DNA from: Bathymodiolus brooksi
Lineage: Eukaryota > Mollusca > Bivalvia > Mytilida > Modiolidae
NCBI GenBank assembly: GCA_963680875.1
Contig: OY804580.1
Coordinates: 109,371,534-109,435,533, forward strand
Direction of reading: 5' to 3'
Length of the DNA: 64,000 nucleotides
Positions 33,700 through 45,031 of this stretch are shown here, piece by piece. A program made the position numbers and the translations under genes. The first letter of the stretch is position 1, and every line of letters begins with the position of its first letter. The notes under the pieces are model-generated. The model made no database searches, was not told where the DNA came from, and saw only the letters and a list, made by a program, of their open reading frames with translations.

Positions 33700-33960
33700 G
33701 TGAAGTCATTTCTGGATAGATTTTAACAAATTTTACACCAAAACATTCAGAATTGTCTATATTTTGACTGTTTATTTGCTCATTATGTTTATATGAGTGG
33801 TTTTTATTTGTACATAATTTAAATATAACAAATAAAAATTGACTTTGATTTTCCTATATATTTCAACTAAAAATAAAACCTAAAAATTAACAACCTGGTT
33901 AAATTATCTACAAATAAAAACCACTCAGTCATATAAACAAATGAGCAAATAAACATGCTG
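33700..33960 (+). repeat. RepE foldback-type repeat, copy 2
   Basis: An inverted repeat in its own right: GTTTATTTGCTCATTATG with GAGTGGTTTTTATTTGTACA on the left pairs with TACAAATAAAAACCACTCAG and AATGAGCAAATAAAC on the right. Core as at 960-1195. Confidence 0.8.
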
Positions 33961-34924
33961 TACAACATTCTTTGAAATTAGGAGGTACCAATTACCATTT
34001 TAAGTGGGTACCTGGTACCGTCCCTTACTAAAACTAAAAGGCCTGCACCCGTTGACAGGTTGACTTTGGTGGCATATTTCAGAAAAGGGGGGGGGGGTGC
34101 ATATAACCAAGTTCGGGTTGTAGTTGTGAACCCACGAGATTGACAGAATGGGATAAATGCATCGAATTTCTAGACAATTTGCATTGTACATCAAAACAGT
34201 GTGTTTTACCTCACATGCCTACCGTTATTCCATTGTTTACATGTGTAAATATTGATTGTACGAGTAAAATGGGAGGAGCAAATTGTTCAACCTTGACTCT
34301 GTTTGGGTGACGTTGGAATATGGACTATTTTTCTTAAACTGTTACGAGTGATGTAAATTCCCTTTTACCCGATGAAGTGTAGATATTATTCTGTCCAAGG
34401 AACCAGTTTTTTGATTTTTCCCTCCACGGGAACTTTATTCTGTCAGATGCAAAAAGTGTAAACATACGCGTCCAAAAAAAATTACGATTTTCCGAGGTAA
34501 AGAAAAAAACGTTATTTTTACATTCATCGCAGACCGATTTTATACCAGACTGAAAATCATGACCATTAATAAATATAAATGTGATTTTTAATCATATTTC
34601 AATCATTTTCATTGGTTTAATAGAACAAAAACGTAGTTTTCCAAGTATGTATAATTGTTTGGGTTTGTGAAGCGCCATCTAGTGGAAAATATTTACGATT
34701 ATCTCCCTTGGATTTTTAAATATTCCACGGACCGGAAAATTAGAATGTTTGCGAGTCTGCTCTTCAACTGTATATGTAACTGAATCACGCATCGCATGAG
34801 TGAGTTACAAAGTTATTTGGTCACGAGTGACATATTTTTGATAATGAAACTCGTCAATTAGTTATAGTATTTATTATATTGATAAAAAAATGTTTCGAAT
34901 CGAATTTAATATAAAATGAGTTTA

Positions 34925-35030
34925 ATAGGGATCATTCACCGCTTCTCCCGTTTGGTGACGCAACTGTTCCATAAGTGGTTAATTGTGCGTTTGAATCACA
35001 AAGACGCTTGTATCTTAACGTTAACCTAAT
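34925..35030 (-). repeat. RepH dispersed repeat, copy 1
   Basis: TAGGGATCATTCACCGC, CTGTTCCATAAGTGGTTAA and CTTAACGTTAACCTAATG are the complement of blocks at 38245-38370. Confidence 0.65.
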
Positions 35031-35049
35031 GACGGCACTGAATTATAAA

Positions 35050-35710
35050 ACTTGGATGGTGCAAACATTGAAGCATAACTAGTAAAGCGCGGGTGATATT
35101 ACCTGTTAGAAGTATAGATTTAGTTGACGAGTATATGTAAAATAAAAGTATTATCTTTAAGTCGCAAGAAAAGAGTTTTATTATGACCATATTAAGAAAT
35201 AAAACGGACGTTTACAAGCCATATCGGCATGTACCTTGGTGGAGCCTATGCATGTTCATAAAAGGCGTACATGATGTTTGGTTACTCACACTGCAATACT
35301 GATGAACTTCATTCCAACATTTTAAAGTATATCTGAATTTCGGGAAATACTACCTCCAAGTGAATAAAATAGAATAATAAAGTCCCTGTCTCCACATACA
35401 AAATTTTGAATTAATATATCTAGGTCTCTCTATATTTAGGCAATCTTCAAATCTAAATCACACTCTTTAAAATTATTTGGTACAAAATTATACAGATAAT
35501 ATATTCCTTCTTCGTGTAGTGTTATTAACTGTTAAAGATTCGACAACAAGCGGGTTAATCATAGCGATTTTGAGCAGATGTATTATGAATGACCGGCATA
35601 ATAAATACTTAAATATAAAAAAACGTTGTTTCTTACTATTTTAAATTATTTTCGACAGATTTTGGTAGCATTCAAATATTTTGTACAATCAGACTGGCGG
35701 ATCATCGTAA
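35050..35710. repeat. RepD dispersed repeat, copy 2
   Basis: Collinear with 2096-3075 but shorter by several deletions; both keep CAAGTGAA, CTTTAAAATTAT, TTCCTTCTTCGTG and CGGCATAATAAATA. Confidence 0.6.
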
Positions 35711-35824
35711 AAAACCTGGATGACTGCCCGGCATACAATGTAAAACTAAAGACTCAATTTGTCACCGACAGAGTTCTGTCAGGGTTTAAAGTGGGATTTG
35801 TGCTGCTCAATCTTCAGTTTTCTG

Positions 35825-35945
35825 TGTAGTTGTTTTGTAGACCACTGTTTATCATTTTGTCCTTTTTCGTTTGGCCATTGCATTGCCTGCCCTTCTTCGA
35901 TTTATGACTTCCGATAACCCATCTGGCATCTACAAACTTTTTTTA
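35825..35945 (-). repeat. RepA fragment
   Basis: TTTGTAGACCACTGTTTATC, GTTTGGCCATTGCATTGCC and CTTCTTCGATTTATGACTTC in RepA order. A 67-codon open frame ending here is not conserved elsewhere. Confidence 0.7.
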
Positions 35946-36291
35946 TCTGTTGACCTATACACCACCGCTATGCTATCCCAATTATCAAATTTATTTCATT
36001 GTAATATATATGTAAAAATATATTGAAGATTACAATTATTTGGCATAATGAACTTTTTAAAGGACTAAAGGTAAAGCACATGATTTTTGTAGGTTTATTC
36101 CATTCTAATGCAGGTAAAAACGTTATTGATAACATTAGTTAGCTACCTGTTATTGAAATGAACAGTCAAACGATTTAAATTACAATTTCAGTAATGCTAC
36201 GAAAAAAATGGGGAATTTGCAAAAAACTCAGCGTTCTATACAATAAAGAAAAAAAACATAAAAAAAATGTAAACGTACACGATTGGAAACG
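35946..36291. other. Gene-free AT-rich stretch
   Basis: No feature seen. Confidence 0.5.
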
Positions 36292-36303
36292 TACGGACTA
36301 CTG

Positions 36304-36536
36304 GGTTTGGTGTCTAACACCACTTTCACCAAATTTCAGTGGGGGTCAGTTTTATTGGTGGAGTAAAACGGAGAGCACAGAGAAAACCACGGACCTGCCA
36401 CAAGTCACTGGCAAACTTTATCACATAATGTTGTATCGCCTGGGCGAGATTCGAACTCGTAACGTTAGTAGTGATAGGTACTGATTGCATAGGTAGTTGT
36501 AAATCTAGCTACCAAACGATCACCGCGAAGGCCCCT
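36304..36536 (-). mobile_element. tRNA-headed SINE, type 1, full length
   Basis: Tail complement TGGTGTCTAACACCACTTTC, body GTCAGTTTTATTGGTGGAG, B-box complement GAGATTCGAACTCGTAACG, head complement CGATCACCGCGAAGGCCCC. A 12-base duplication, TACGGACTACTG, flanks it (36292-36303 and 36537-36548). Confidence 0.9.
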
Positions 36537-36548
36537 TACGGACTACTG

Positions 36549-37199
36549 AAATAAATATTGTAGAACTAGATACATATGCCGATATGGTAACTATCTTGAT
36601 AGAACATTACATAATAAAAAAAATTATACTTTATTTGGTATACTGATACCCTAATGAAGAATTTAGTAAATTTTGAAAATGAATTGATTGAAAATAGAAA
36701 AAAAATTGTTGTGTTCCTGTGTATTGTACATGCATGGTTTTGATTTGTTATCCTTTTACCCAGATTTTTATTATTAGTCATAAAGGGACAATTTTTTCCC
36801 AGAACAAAAATTCTGTTTCAGAGTGCATTTTTTTTTCAGGTACAAAAATGTAGCATCGAAATCTTTTTATCAGAGTAAAATACACCCTTTTCCCCTAATG
36901 CTAATGCAAAGAAATGAAATGTGATACACGTATACACTGTTAGGAATTTAATTAATAACCTAATATCCCTGTCGTACTGTAATCAACTGTTCCAGTGCAA
37001 TGGTTGTAAGTATAAGATACAGTACTATTAAAAAAAAAGCGACCTGTATTGAATATCCCGCAATACGGGTAACTTCTTTTGTTTCATAGTAGTTTATCTA
37101 ACTTGTACAATAATGTTATAATTTATTATTAAACAACATTATTAAGAAAAAACTGCTGGAACGAGCTAATCTGGGTCACGGGTCACTGTAATCGGGCGG
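36549..37199. other. Gene-free AT-rich stretch
   Basis: No supported feature. Confidence 0.5.
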
Positions 37200-37541
37200 C
37201 TGTATCGAGAAACAGATACGGTGTCGAAAAAACTGTTGATACTCATAAAATATTGATAAATGCAATAAAATTTTATGTTTGTCTTCAAGAAATATGATAG
37301 ACAACACCATGTGTGAAGTTTTATGACGAAATATCTCCGATTTCTATGTAAATTTACGAGTTGAAGTTGCAGCTGTATCGAGAAACAGATACGGTGTTGA
37401 AAAAACTGTTGTTACTCATAAAATATTGATAAATGCAATAAAATGTTATGTTTGTCTTCAAGAAATATGATAGACAAAACCATGTGTGAAGTTTTATGAC
37501 GAAATATCTCCGATTTCTATGTAAATTTACGAGTTGAAGTG
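37200..37541. repeat. Tandem duplication, two copies of about 173 bp
   Basis: CTGTATCGAGAAACAGATAC starts both copies (37200 and 37373) and GAAATATCTCCGATTTCTAT lies near both ends; only a handful of differences. Each copy starts with a small palindrome (GTATCGAGAAACAGATAC). A 94-codon minus-strand open frame over it has no recognisable similarity. Confidence 0.92.
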
Positions 37542-38244
37542 GGGAAACACCCACAGGTAATTTTAGCGATGTATTTTTTATCTTGGACAAGAATAATGAG
37601 CGTCCTGATTGGATGACCGATTTAAAACACACTGACAACGCATGGTAAAAAGATGCATGTAAAAGAAATCTATGTTATATTTATTCATTTGTTTGATTCT
37701 GGAATATTGTTGATCATTGATTTAAACAGAAATAAAGGGAAAAAGGGGGGGGTGAATTTTATTTGTGAATTTTACAGTTAAATAAATGTTATGTTTCGAC
37801 AGTTTAAAGAGAAAAATAAAAATTTGTTGCGACTAAAGCTTAAATCAACGTTATAAATTGAACAAATATCAGTGGTTTTGTAAATGAGAATTATTTTAAA
37901 TAGAAAATCTGAATTTATTATTTATTAATTTATTATTAATGATACAATTTTATATCCCTTGGGAGGGGGAGGGGGGCTATGATGAAAATTTGAAATAAAA
38001 ACACAGGACCGGACTTTAAGCAAAAATAAAAATCCAGGATTAGTTTTTTATTAAAAATCCAGGACCCCTGTGTTCACGATTTTTTTTTTTTTAAAAGTTA
38101 ATAATATGAAATATTGACATCCACACTTGCCTTTTGGACAGCACATTTCTGTGTCCACACTTGTAAAATAAAAAAAAGTTGTGAGAACAGTTTTGTTTGT
38201 GAACGAAATGTACAGAATTTGCCTATTCATGTTATAAGGGCATT
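37542..38244. other. Gene-free AT-rich stretch
   Basis: G- and A-runs only. Confidence 0.5.
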
Positions 38245-38370
38245 ATATATTGACGAGTCGTTGTACCTAACGTTAACAATTCAAGCGTCATCGAGATTAA
38301 AACGTTCCGATAACCACTTATGGAACAACAGCGACGTCTGTTGAAAGAAATTTGGTGAATGAACCCTATT
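38245..38370 (+). repeat. RepH dispersed repeat, copy 2
   Basis: CCTAACGTTAACAATTC, AACCACTTATGGAACA and GGTGAATGAACCCTA complement the 34925-35030 copy. Confidence 0.65.
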
Positions 38371-38613
38371 GCACTATATTACGTGTGTAACTTAGGGACA
38401 TACTATAATGTGTATCGCTTCAAAAAACATGGCTTCACCCACCAACGACAATACAATAATTAAAATGCTTACCTTGAAATATTATTTTAGTTAAATTTGA
38501 TCAAAATTGAAGCGTACACGAAACCAAATAACGTCTATTTTTTACGTTTCAAACTGGAAGTCTTCATATGACGTTGACAACGAAATGGCGCGAAATATAG
38601 CGAGAGTGAAATT

Positions 38614-38648
38614 AAAAACGATAATTTCACACTGAAATTATCGTTTTT
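38614..38648. repeat. Perfect 16-bp hairpin, 3-base loop
   Basis: AAAAACGATAATTTCA, loop CAC, TGAAATTATCGTTTTT. It ends in a T-run but there is no transcript evidence. Confidence 0.85.
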
Positions 38649-38734
38649 ATTTAACTCGGAAAATTCTGTAATTCACAGTTATCTATATAATAAATATACC
38701 GGTATTTATTTCTGAAATTTACAGTTCTTAAGGA

Positions 38735-38940
38735 ATGTAAGCATTAATAAAACTAGGGTTCTCCTCTCTCAGGCATAGGTGACCAGAGTCGATTGTGGCT
38801 ATCTTGTTTAGGCCCTTTGGCTTTGTTGCTATCAAAACATTAAATTATTCTGATTTACAATCTTTCGATTTTGAGCGTACCTGATGAAGGTTATTCCAGA
38901 AACGCATCATGCACACTAAATTTGATATCTACGTTTTTAT
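38735..38940 (-). repeat. RepC, unexpanded copy, left half
   Basis: Complement reads AAACGTAGATATCAAATTTA, then the GAATAACCTTCATCAGGTAC and CCAAAGGGCCTAAACAAGAT blocks, then CACCTATGCCTGAGAGAGG. The two last blocks correspond to the two halves of the 44-bp satellite monomer. Confidence 0.82.
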
Positions 38941-39589
38941 TATGCATGTATCTAATTAATTTTAATACGTATTTATTAAAACGTAATATTTTAAATTATG
39001 TACGAATGCTATATGGTATTCACTATATATGTCAATTAATTGTAATACGTATTTATGAAATATTTTTATTTTAAATTGTGTACAAATTTTAATTCGCTAT
39101 GCAAAACTCTAGAAATTTCTCTTTTCATTTTATGCAACTCGTCTCTTAGAATTTACTATGCTGATAGACATTATATATGTAAAGTTAAAGTGGGTTTCTT
39201 TTAAGATTTGTATTTTGTATTTTGTATTGTGTTCTGCATGCACGCATTTTGGAAATATTGATATATCTAGACGAACCATTAAATGTCATGTGTTTTCATT
39301 AGCAGTTCTTGAAAACGAAAGCAAACATAAAGTTCATCCAAATATTAAAACTGGTAAAGTAGATAAATGGTCATCAGAATGTTTGGCAGTTATTTTTTGG
39401 AAAATGTGAATGAAAGTAGTTTAGCAAGCTATGCCATTTTATACTGGCTTCACTTTTTTTTAAAGTAATGAATTGACTTGTAACAAGAGTAACACTATGG
39501 GTGCCATAAGTGGAGCAGGAGCTGCTTATACTTCCAGAGAATCTGAATTCACTTCCAGTTTTAGTGAGGTTCGCGTTGATCGATATATT
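38941..39589. other. Gene-free AT-rich stretch
   Basis: A near-duplicate of about 55 bases occurs at 38950-39000 and 39030-39085 (CAATTAATTGTAATACGTAT type). No gene. Confidence 0.5.
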
Positions 39590-39880
39590 GTTCTCGGTGT
39601 GGTGTTAAATAGATCATTGTTTGTCCTTTTTCTTTTGCTAGATACAACATAATGTGGTAAAGTTGGTCAGTGACTTGCGACAGGATGTGTTTTTCTCCGG
39701 GTACTCCGGTTTCATCTACCAATAAAACTGACCACCACGATATAACTGAAGTATTGTTGAAAGTGACGTTAAGCACTATAAACCATCAAACTTTTTTGCC
39801 ATTGTGTTGTCTGTCCTTCGATTTACGGCTTCTGATTACCGCTTTTGGCATCTTCAAACTTCTCTTCCGTACAGCCTATT
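39590..39880 (-). repeat. RepA fragment split by a SINE
   Basis: TAGATCATTGTTTGTCCTTT on the left and GCCATTGTGTTGTCTGTCC with TCTGATTACCGCTTTTGG on the right are contiguous in other RepA copies. Confidence 0.8.
39642..39788 (+). mobile_element. SINE, body and tail, inserted in RepA
   Basis: Starts in the body at GATACAACATAATGTGGTAA, continues CAGTGACTTGCGACAGG, ACCAATAAAACTGACC and GAAAGTGACGTTAAGCAC. Head missing. A short CTTTT(T)GC match flanks it. Confidence 0.85.
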
Positions 39881-40094
39881 ATTGATGTCATCGTCCTAAC
39901 GTCTAGATATATTCTCGTGTATTATATAATACGTTTATGCCATCAATCTACTCATCATTATCAATTATAATGTTTAAATGACAGAATTCATTACATTGTC
40001 ATTCATAATTAACAATTATCATTAGACCAAATCTATACTGATATTAAACAACGACAATTCCTTAAATATATTTAACATGTATCATAGGAATTAA
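39881..40094. other. Gene-free AT-rich stretch
   Basis: No feature seen. Confidence 0.5.
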
Positions 40095-40180
40095 ACACGT
40101 AGATATCAAATTTAGTGCACACGACGCGTTTGTGGAAAAAAAATCGTCATCAGATACGCTCAAAATTTTACCATTGGCAA
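40095..40180 (+). repeat. RepC left-end fragment
   Basis: ACGTAGATATCAAATTTAGT, GCACACGACGCGTTTGTGG and CATCAGATACGCTCAAAATT match the RepC left end at 59398 and 61858. Confidence 0.75.
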
Positions 40181-41935
40181 AACCTAATTTGAGTAAATCG
40201 TCTGATTTCGTAATTATAACTGGAATAGGGTTAGGGACGTGTCGATATCGCTAAAATATATCAGGATCAAGGCTGATGGGTCACAAGTTTCACTGCTCAA
40301 AAGGTCCATTAGTCCGAAGGTCCATTGGTCCGACAATATCGTGTCGTGACATCTGCTCGGTCATGCAATAAAGTCTGTCACTTGTTTTGATTTACAATTC
40401 TGGCGCAGCACGAGACCAAAGACGTCATTCTGTATATTCATAGCGTACATAAACACAGAGGGAATTCTTTTCAACGTCAAAATTACAAGATGAGATTAAA
40501 ACAGAGAATTTTGAATTGAATAAATTCCATGCAAGTAAAAAAAAAACTTTTTACTAATGTCTTTTTTTCCTGATCATTATGCTTGTTAAATATGTTTCCA
40601 TCGATGGTAATACCCAAGCATTTTTATTTTTTCGGTTTGTTGACATAATCGTCATCACAGTTCATGATCGTTTCTGGATTGTAGGCCAAGCAAATTGTAT
40701 TTTAAAACACTTTGAAAATATGATGATTGATCATTCAGATTCCACCATTTTCTAGAAAATGGCCGATTTTACCAGGAAAATATATACAAGTACTCTCCAT
40801 TAGTCACAAAATGGCAGATAATTTTGCATTTCCACTGCTGCTTTAATAACAAATATACCCCTTACTTCTTGGGGTAATGAAATGATATTCACAGAGAAGA
40901 TAGAAAAAGAATTAATTTAACAGCAATAATCAAAATTTATAGCATAAATTGAACAGAAAATTAAATTAAACCAGACAGAAAAATGAGATTATCTGGGTAA
41001 AATAAACCTGTCATTATTACAAATAGCATCAACAAAACTATATTGTTACCACTCTGTGATAATAAATGTGATTAAAATAAATTGAAATCAGTCATTAATT
41101 GCTTTACAAAAATATGGCAGAATGTAGTCAGTCTAATAGATTGTATTGACAAAAGCAAAAACACCAAATTCACTGGATTAAATACTTTATTATATGGGTA
41201 AGCAAGTTTAATATTTGCATCAAATAATTAATTTTTAATACTTCAATTTCAAACTATTTAAAAAAAAACATCTTTTGAAATTTTTCAGACAAACAATTAC
41301 ACTGAAAAAGCTAAAATACTGTACTTTCTTATTCTGGTTTACTTTTTAAGTTTGGTTGGCCTATGACAAAATCCTGTGCTTTATTGACCTTTGACCGGCC
41401 TTATGTGACGTAATAGGACGCCATTTGGAAAAAGGGTAGTAAACAAATATGGGCCAGTGTGTCATTATTATTGATCTTTTTTCCATGGAACTTTACACAT
41501 GTGAGCAAGAATAGATGAGGAACATAATTAAAAAGACAAAAATGTTTACTTTTCAAACATGAAAAAAATAATCAAACATTATCCAATGACTGACCGACTT
41601 ATTGTCATACGGGGATATATATAATTTTTCAGCATACAATACCTAATAATTCACACCAAGTAGGTCAAAGGTCCTTAATTATACAGCCAAAACCGGCTAA
41701 GGTCACCTATACCTAAGGAAGATTGACCTGAAATCCAATAATACATTTTCTACAAACAATAGAATAAAAAAATAAAAAAAAACATTCATACTCTTTACTG
41801 AATAAACATATCGGGTATGCTAAAACAGTTTTGTGTTTAGTACTTGTGATTATTTTGTCTTTTACTTTTTTTTGTTTATGTTTTACATTTGAGTACGAAC
41901 TAAGAAGAAGTAAGAACAAGGATTGTTTTCTTTTC
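40181..41935. other. Gene-free AT-rich stretch
   Basis: GTCCATTAGTCCGAAG and GTCCATTGGTCCGAC form a 16-base direct repeat at about 40307-40338. CAGCCAAAACCGGCTAAGGT and CACCTATACCTAAGG near 41684-41720 resemble the RepC middle. No gene found. Confidence 0.5.
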
Positions 41936-42187
41936 CTTAACGCCACTTTCAGCAATATTTCAGGTACATCATGGCAACCAGTTTTAGTGGTGGAAGAAGC
42001 CGGAGTGCCCGGAGAGAACCACCGACCATGGGCAAGCAACTAGTAAACTTTATCACTTGCGGATGCGAGTCGAGTGCACCCTTTTTGTAATTTACAAAGC
42101 AAGGCGCGAACCCACGCCGTATTGGTGATAGGCTTGTATGAGTTGTTAGGTAATCCAACTACCTAACTCATTGAGCCACCCGGGCCC
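41936..42187 (-). mobile_element. tRNA-headed SINE, type 2
   Basis: Tail complement TTAACGCCACTTTCAGCAAT, body, then the type 2 head complement with GGCGCGAACCCACGCCG and TCATTGAGCCACCCGGGCCC. Flanks share AAGAACAA and TTTTCTTT blocks, an imperfect duplication of about 20 bases. Same subfamily as 13349-13619. Confidence 0.88.
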
Positions 42188-42424
42188 TAAGAACAAAGAA
42201 GTTTTCTTTCGACTTACTTAGTTGTTATTGGATTGCTACTTATGACTGAAGTGTCTGTGTCAAGTCAGGAGCATGGTCATGTATTTGTTTGTATCGATTT
42301 TTCCCCGTTGTATGATTTCCTAGGGGGCTTTAGGAACTGTTCCAACAGTGTGGTGCTTTTTTGTTTTATTTTATTCATTGTATGTCACCATTCTTGCAAC
42401 TAAGCTAACGTTTATTTGCAAGAA
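42188..42424. other. Gene-free stretch
   Basis: Contains GGAACTGTTCCAACAGTGTG, resembling terminal blocks near 60230 and the complement of 13275 and 14569, a further dispersed family. Confidence 0.45.
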
Positions 42425-42492
42425 TGGTGACAAAAATGGAAGAGAAAACCAACAAAGGACAATTCAGAGACATAGGCAATATTGGGCACACA
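42425..42492 (+). repeat. RepB, left part (split by the LINE)
   Basis: GGACAATTCAGAGACATAGG and AATATTGGGCACACA; continues after the LINE at 49079 with the duplicated AATATTGGGCACACA, AGACAAAGAACGAAGATG and, to about 49280, GGGGGAACCATGGTGC. Confidence 0.8.
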
Positions 42493-42793
42493 TGTGTTAA
42501 CGAGGCTTCGAAAGGAAAGGACGTAATTCAGAGTAGCTAAGAAAATTGTTCTAAAAATCATATTTAAGTAGCGTTTTTTCCACAAAAGACATTGTGAGAT
42601 AAATCAGTATGCTGTTTAAAGACTATAAATGACAGGACTGAACAAAATGAACATTTGAAAAGGAAAATATTCACATTGGATCAGATGTAAACAACATCGG
42701 TGAACACAAATCAAAACACAGTAAGTTCGATCTATAAGCCATTTAAATTTTGTAATGATCTTTCGTCACGTTAGATTATGTTTGTGATCAATT

Positions 42794-43890
42794 ATGTCAG
42801 ATAAAGAACAACCAAATAAAATATCTGTGAAAACAGCTACTATCACTGAATCACATGAACATGAATCTTCAGTTACTGAAGCGGTTGACGGCAATAAAGC
42901 TAAAGATAGCGACTCAAATAAGAGAAAATTGCAAGACAGGGGCTCGACATCCGATGATCAAAGTTTTGAAAAAGAAAAGCCCGCGTCAAAACGAATTCCA
43001 CAAAACAAATCAAAAACTTCCTCAAACAACAAAGGGACACAGGGTCCCGGGCCGGGAGCGAAGAGCCATCAACAAAAGCTGACTGATCTAAAAGGGCTTG
43101 ATGTAACGAACAACAAAATTTTAGAAAAGCTTAACATAATGGACCAAAATATTAAACAGATGAATACTAAAATAAGTAAAACGGTAACAGTTGAAGATCT
43201 AACAACAAATTTTAAAACTATGGTTACCAAAGAATTTCTCACTACCACAATAGAGAAAGTAAAAGATGAAATCAAAGACATGATGAACGAGAAAATAGAT
43301 AAACTTGAAAGTAGAATCTTTGATTTGGAACTCTCAAACGACAAACTGAAACAGGAAAATGACATAATGAAAAATCACATTTCGCGACAAGAAGATCGCA
43401 TGGATGGTTTAGAGGATGGCCTCAACCTATGCTTCCAGGAGAAAATGATTTAGAACAGTACACACGCAAAAGCAGTATTAGAATTACTGGTCTAGATGAT
43501 CACGATAAAGACGAAAACATCGAAGAATCAATTAAAACTGTTCATAAATTTCTAACTAAAACGGTTAAGATGGAAATAAAAGAATCTGATATCAACATAG
43601 CCCATCGCTTAGGGCCGTTTCGCCCGAGACAAAACAGACCAGTTATTGTACGATTTATGTCGAGAAAACACAAACTTGAAGCTTGCAAGAAAAGGAAAAT
43701 ACTGAAAGGAACCCAATATGTTATAAAAGAGGACCTTACCCAAACAAACCAGAACTTTCTGAATGAACTGTATAATGCTCCGAACATCAACTCTGCATGG
43801 TCACATGAGGGAAAGATATTCGTCAAACTAAAAGAGACTGGACGCATACAACGTGTTTTCTTAAACACGGACTACGCTAATTTGTATTAA
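42794..43890 (+). pseudogene. LINE ORF1 (coiled coil plus RNA-binding domain)
   Basis: ORF1 proteins of L1-type elements are nucleic-acid chaperones that trimerise through a coiled coil. Here a charged, disordered N-terminus (about residues 1-95) is followed by heptad-rich sequence from ILEKLNIMDQNIKQM to KLESRIFDLELSNDKLKQEN (about 110-200). At about 43425 a one-base shift changes frame; the second half resumes with NDLEQYTRKSSIRITGL, then SDINIAHRLGPF, RPVIVRFMSRKHKLEACKKR and QYVIKEDLTQTNQ, the RRM and C-terminal domain signature of L1-like ORF1 proteins. The ATG at 42794 heads the uninterrupted frame. Confidence 0.85.
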
Positions 43891-45031
43891 TTAAATATTT
43901 GACTTTCGTTAAATGTGTTTTAAGTTTTTCTTGTTTCATATATTGTAAATTGATCACACCCTTCCTAATATCCGAAATGTTTAATTGATATACGTACTTT
44001 AACAATAATGTATACTATCATAACTTTTACACAGATTTTTCCGGAAATTTTTTACACGAGTAGATCGATCATGACCCGATTTAGAACCTTTTTGTTACTT
44101 CCGGTTCAAACCAAAACAAACGGAGAAAATTTTTTATCAATTTTTTTTTAGTAGAAAGGTAAATTAAGACCTCATTCTAATTTAAGATCCCCCGAACAAT
44201 AAATCCGCCTGACGATTACATCAATCTGGCTTGATTACTGTGTATAATTATAAATACACACATACATATGATGTTTATAAGTAATTTCCATGAAGTATAT
44301 ATTCTGGCATGTGGTTGACTCCCACTATCGATACTTTCCTTTGATATGACAGATAAGTCAATTATAATCAAAACTGTTAGATGCAATACATTATCGTTAA
44401 AAGCACCTGTAAAAGGTTGAATTCTGAACAAAAACAAATTTCATTACTAGAAGAACAGTTGATATGGTGGGGGTCACTATCAGACAGAAACAGTGATCCA
44501 AGGTTTACAAATTGATATTTCATGATTTCCAAAATCGCAATATTCTTAAATTCATATATAGGGGTATATAATGTGCTGCCCTTCTATCAGATCAGAGGAA
44601 ACGACACCCCCCACTTTTTTTTCAACTTAAAAAGAATTGCACTAGTCGTTACTCGTGACCTCAGGATCACTGGTGAAGTTGATGACATATACATAGGGGA
44701 CTTAAACACGTACTTTGACTTTGCAAAATTTACTAAGGCATGATTTTTTTTTTCGTTTTTTTTTTTTTTTTTTTTCTCCTTTTAACCGGATTATAAAGAG
44801 ATGAACATGTCGTTTGTAAATACTATAAAACCTACAAGGTATCTATAGTCATAAGACTTTATAAAATACTGATTATATGGGGTCAACTGTAAACTTACAT
44901 CTGTCCAATGTTTATATGCCTTGTTCTCTGAAAAGAAATGTTGCTACATGTACATTGTGTGTTTTTTATGTTGGGTATTTCATGTTTATTTGTACATACT
45001 CTTAATATAATTATTTTTCCGAATATAGAAT
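43891..45031. other. Inter-ORF region of the LINE
   Basis: AT-rich, non-coding, with a T-run at about 44746-44776. At 1.1 kb it is long for an L1/Tx1 spacer, so it may contain an old insertion, but no boundaries were found. Confidence 0.55.

Larger units (their letters stand above)
31478..34774. mobile_element. Probable 3.3 kb DNA transposon (TIR element), copy 1
   Basis: Left end TATACAGTCGGAGAGCAGAC (continuing TCG) and the complement of the right end, TATACAGTTGAAGAGCAGAC (continuing TCG), match at 21 of 23 positions. The first 630 bases recur nearly unchanged at 62497, starting at exactly the same base, which supports the left boundary. TATA at both edges may be terminal sequence or a TA-type target duplication. 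The body holds a decayed Cys-rich frame on the minus strand and a nested RepE foldback. Superfamily not recognised; the right end rests on the inverted repeat alone. Confidence 0.65.

Noticed and set aside
37354..37638. 94-codon minus-strand frame
   Set aside because: Lies on a tandem duplication, no recognisable motif, and no matching frame in the first duplicate.
43069..43868. Minus-strand frames of about 100 codons in the LINE
   Set aside because: Shadows of ORF1 on the opposite strand.
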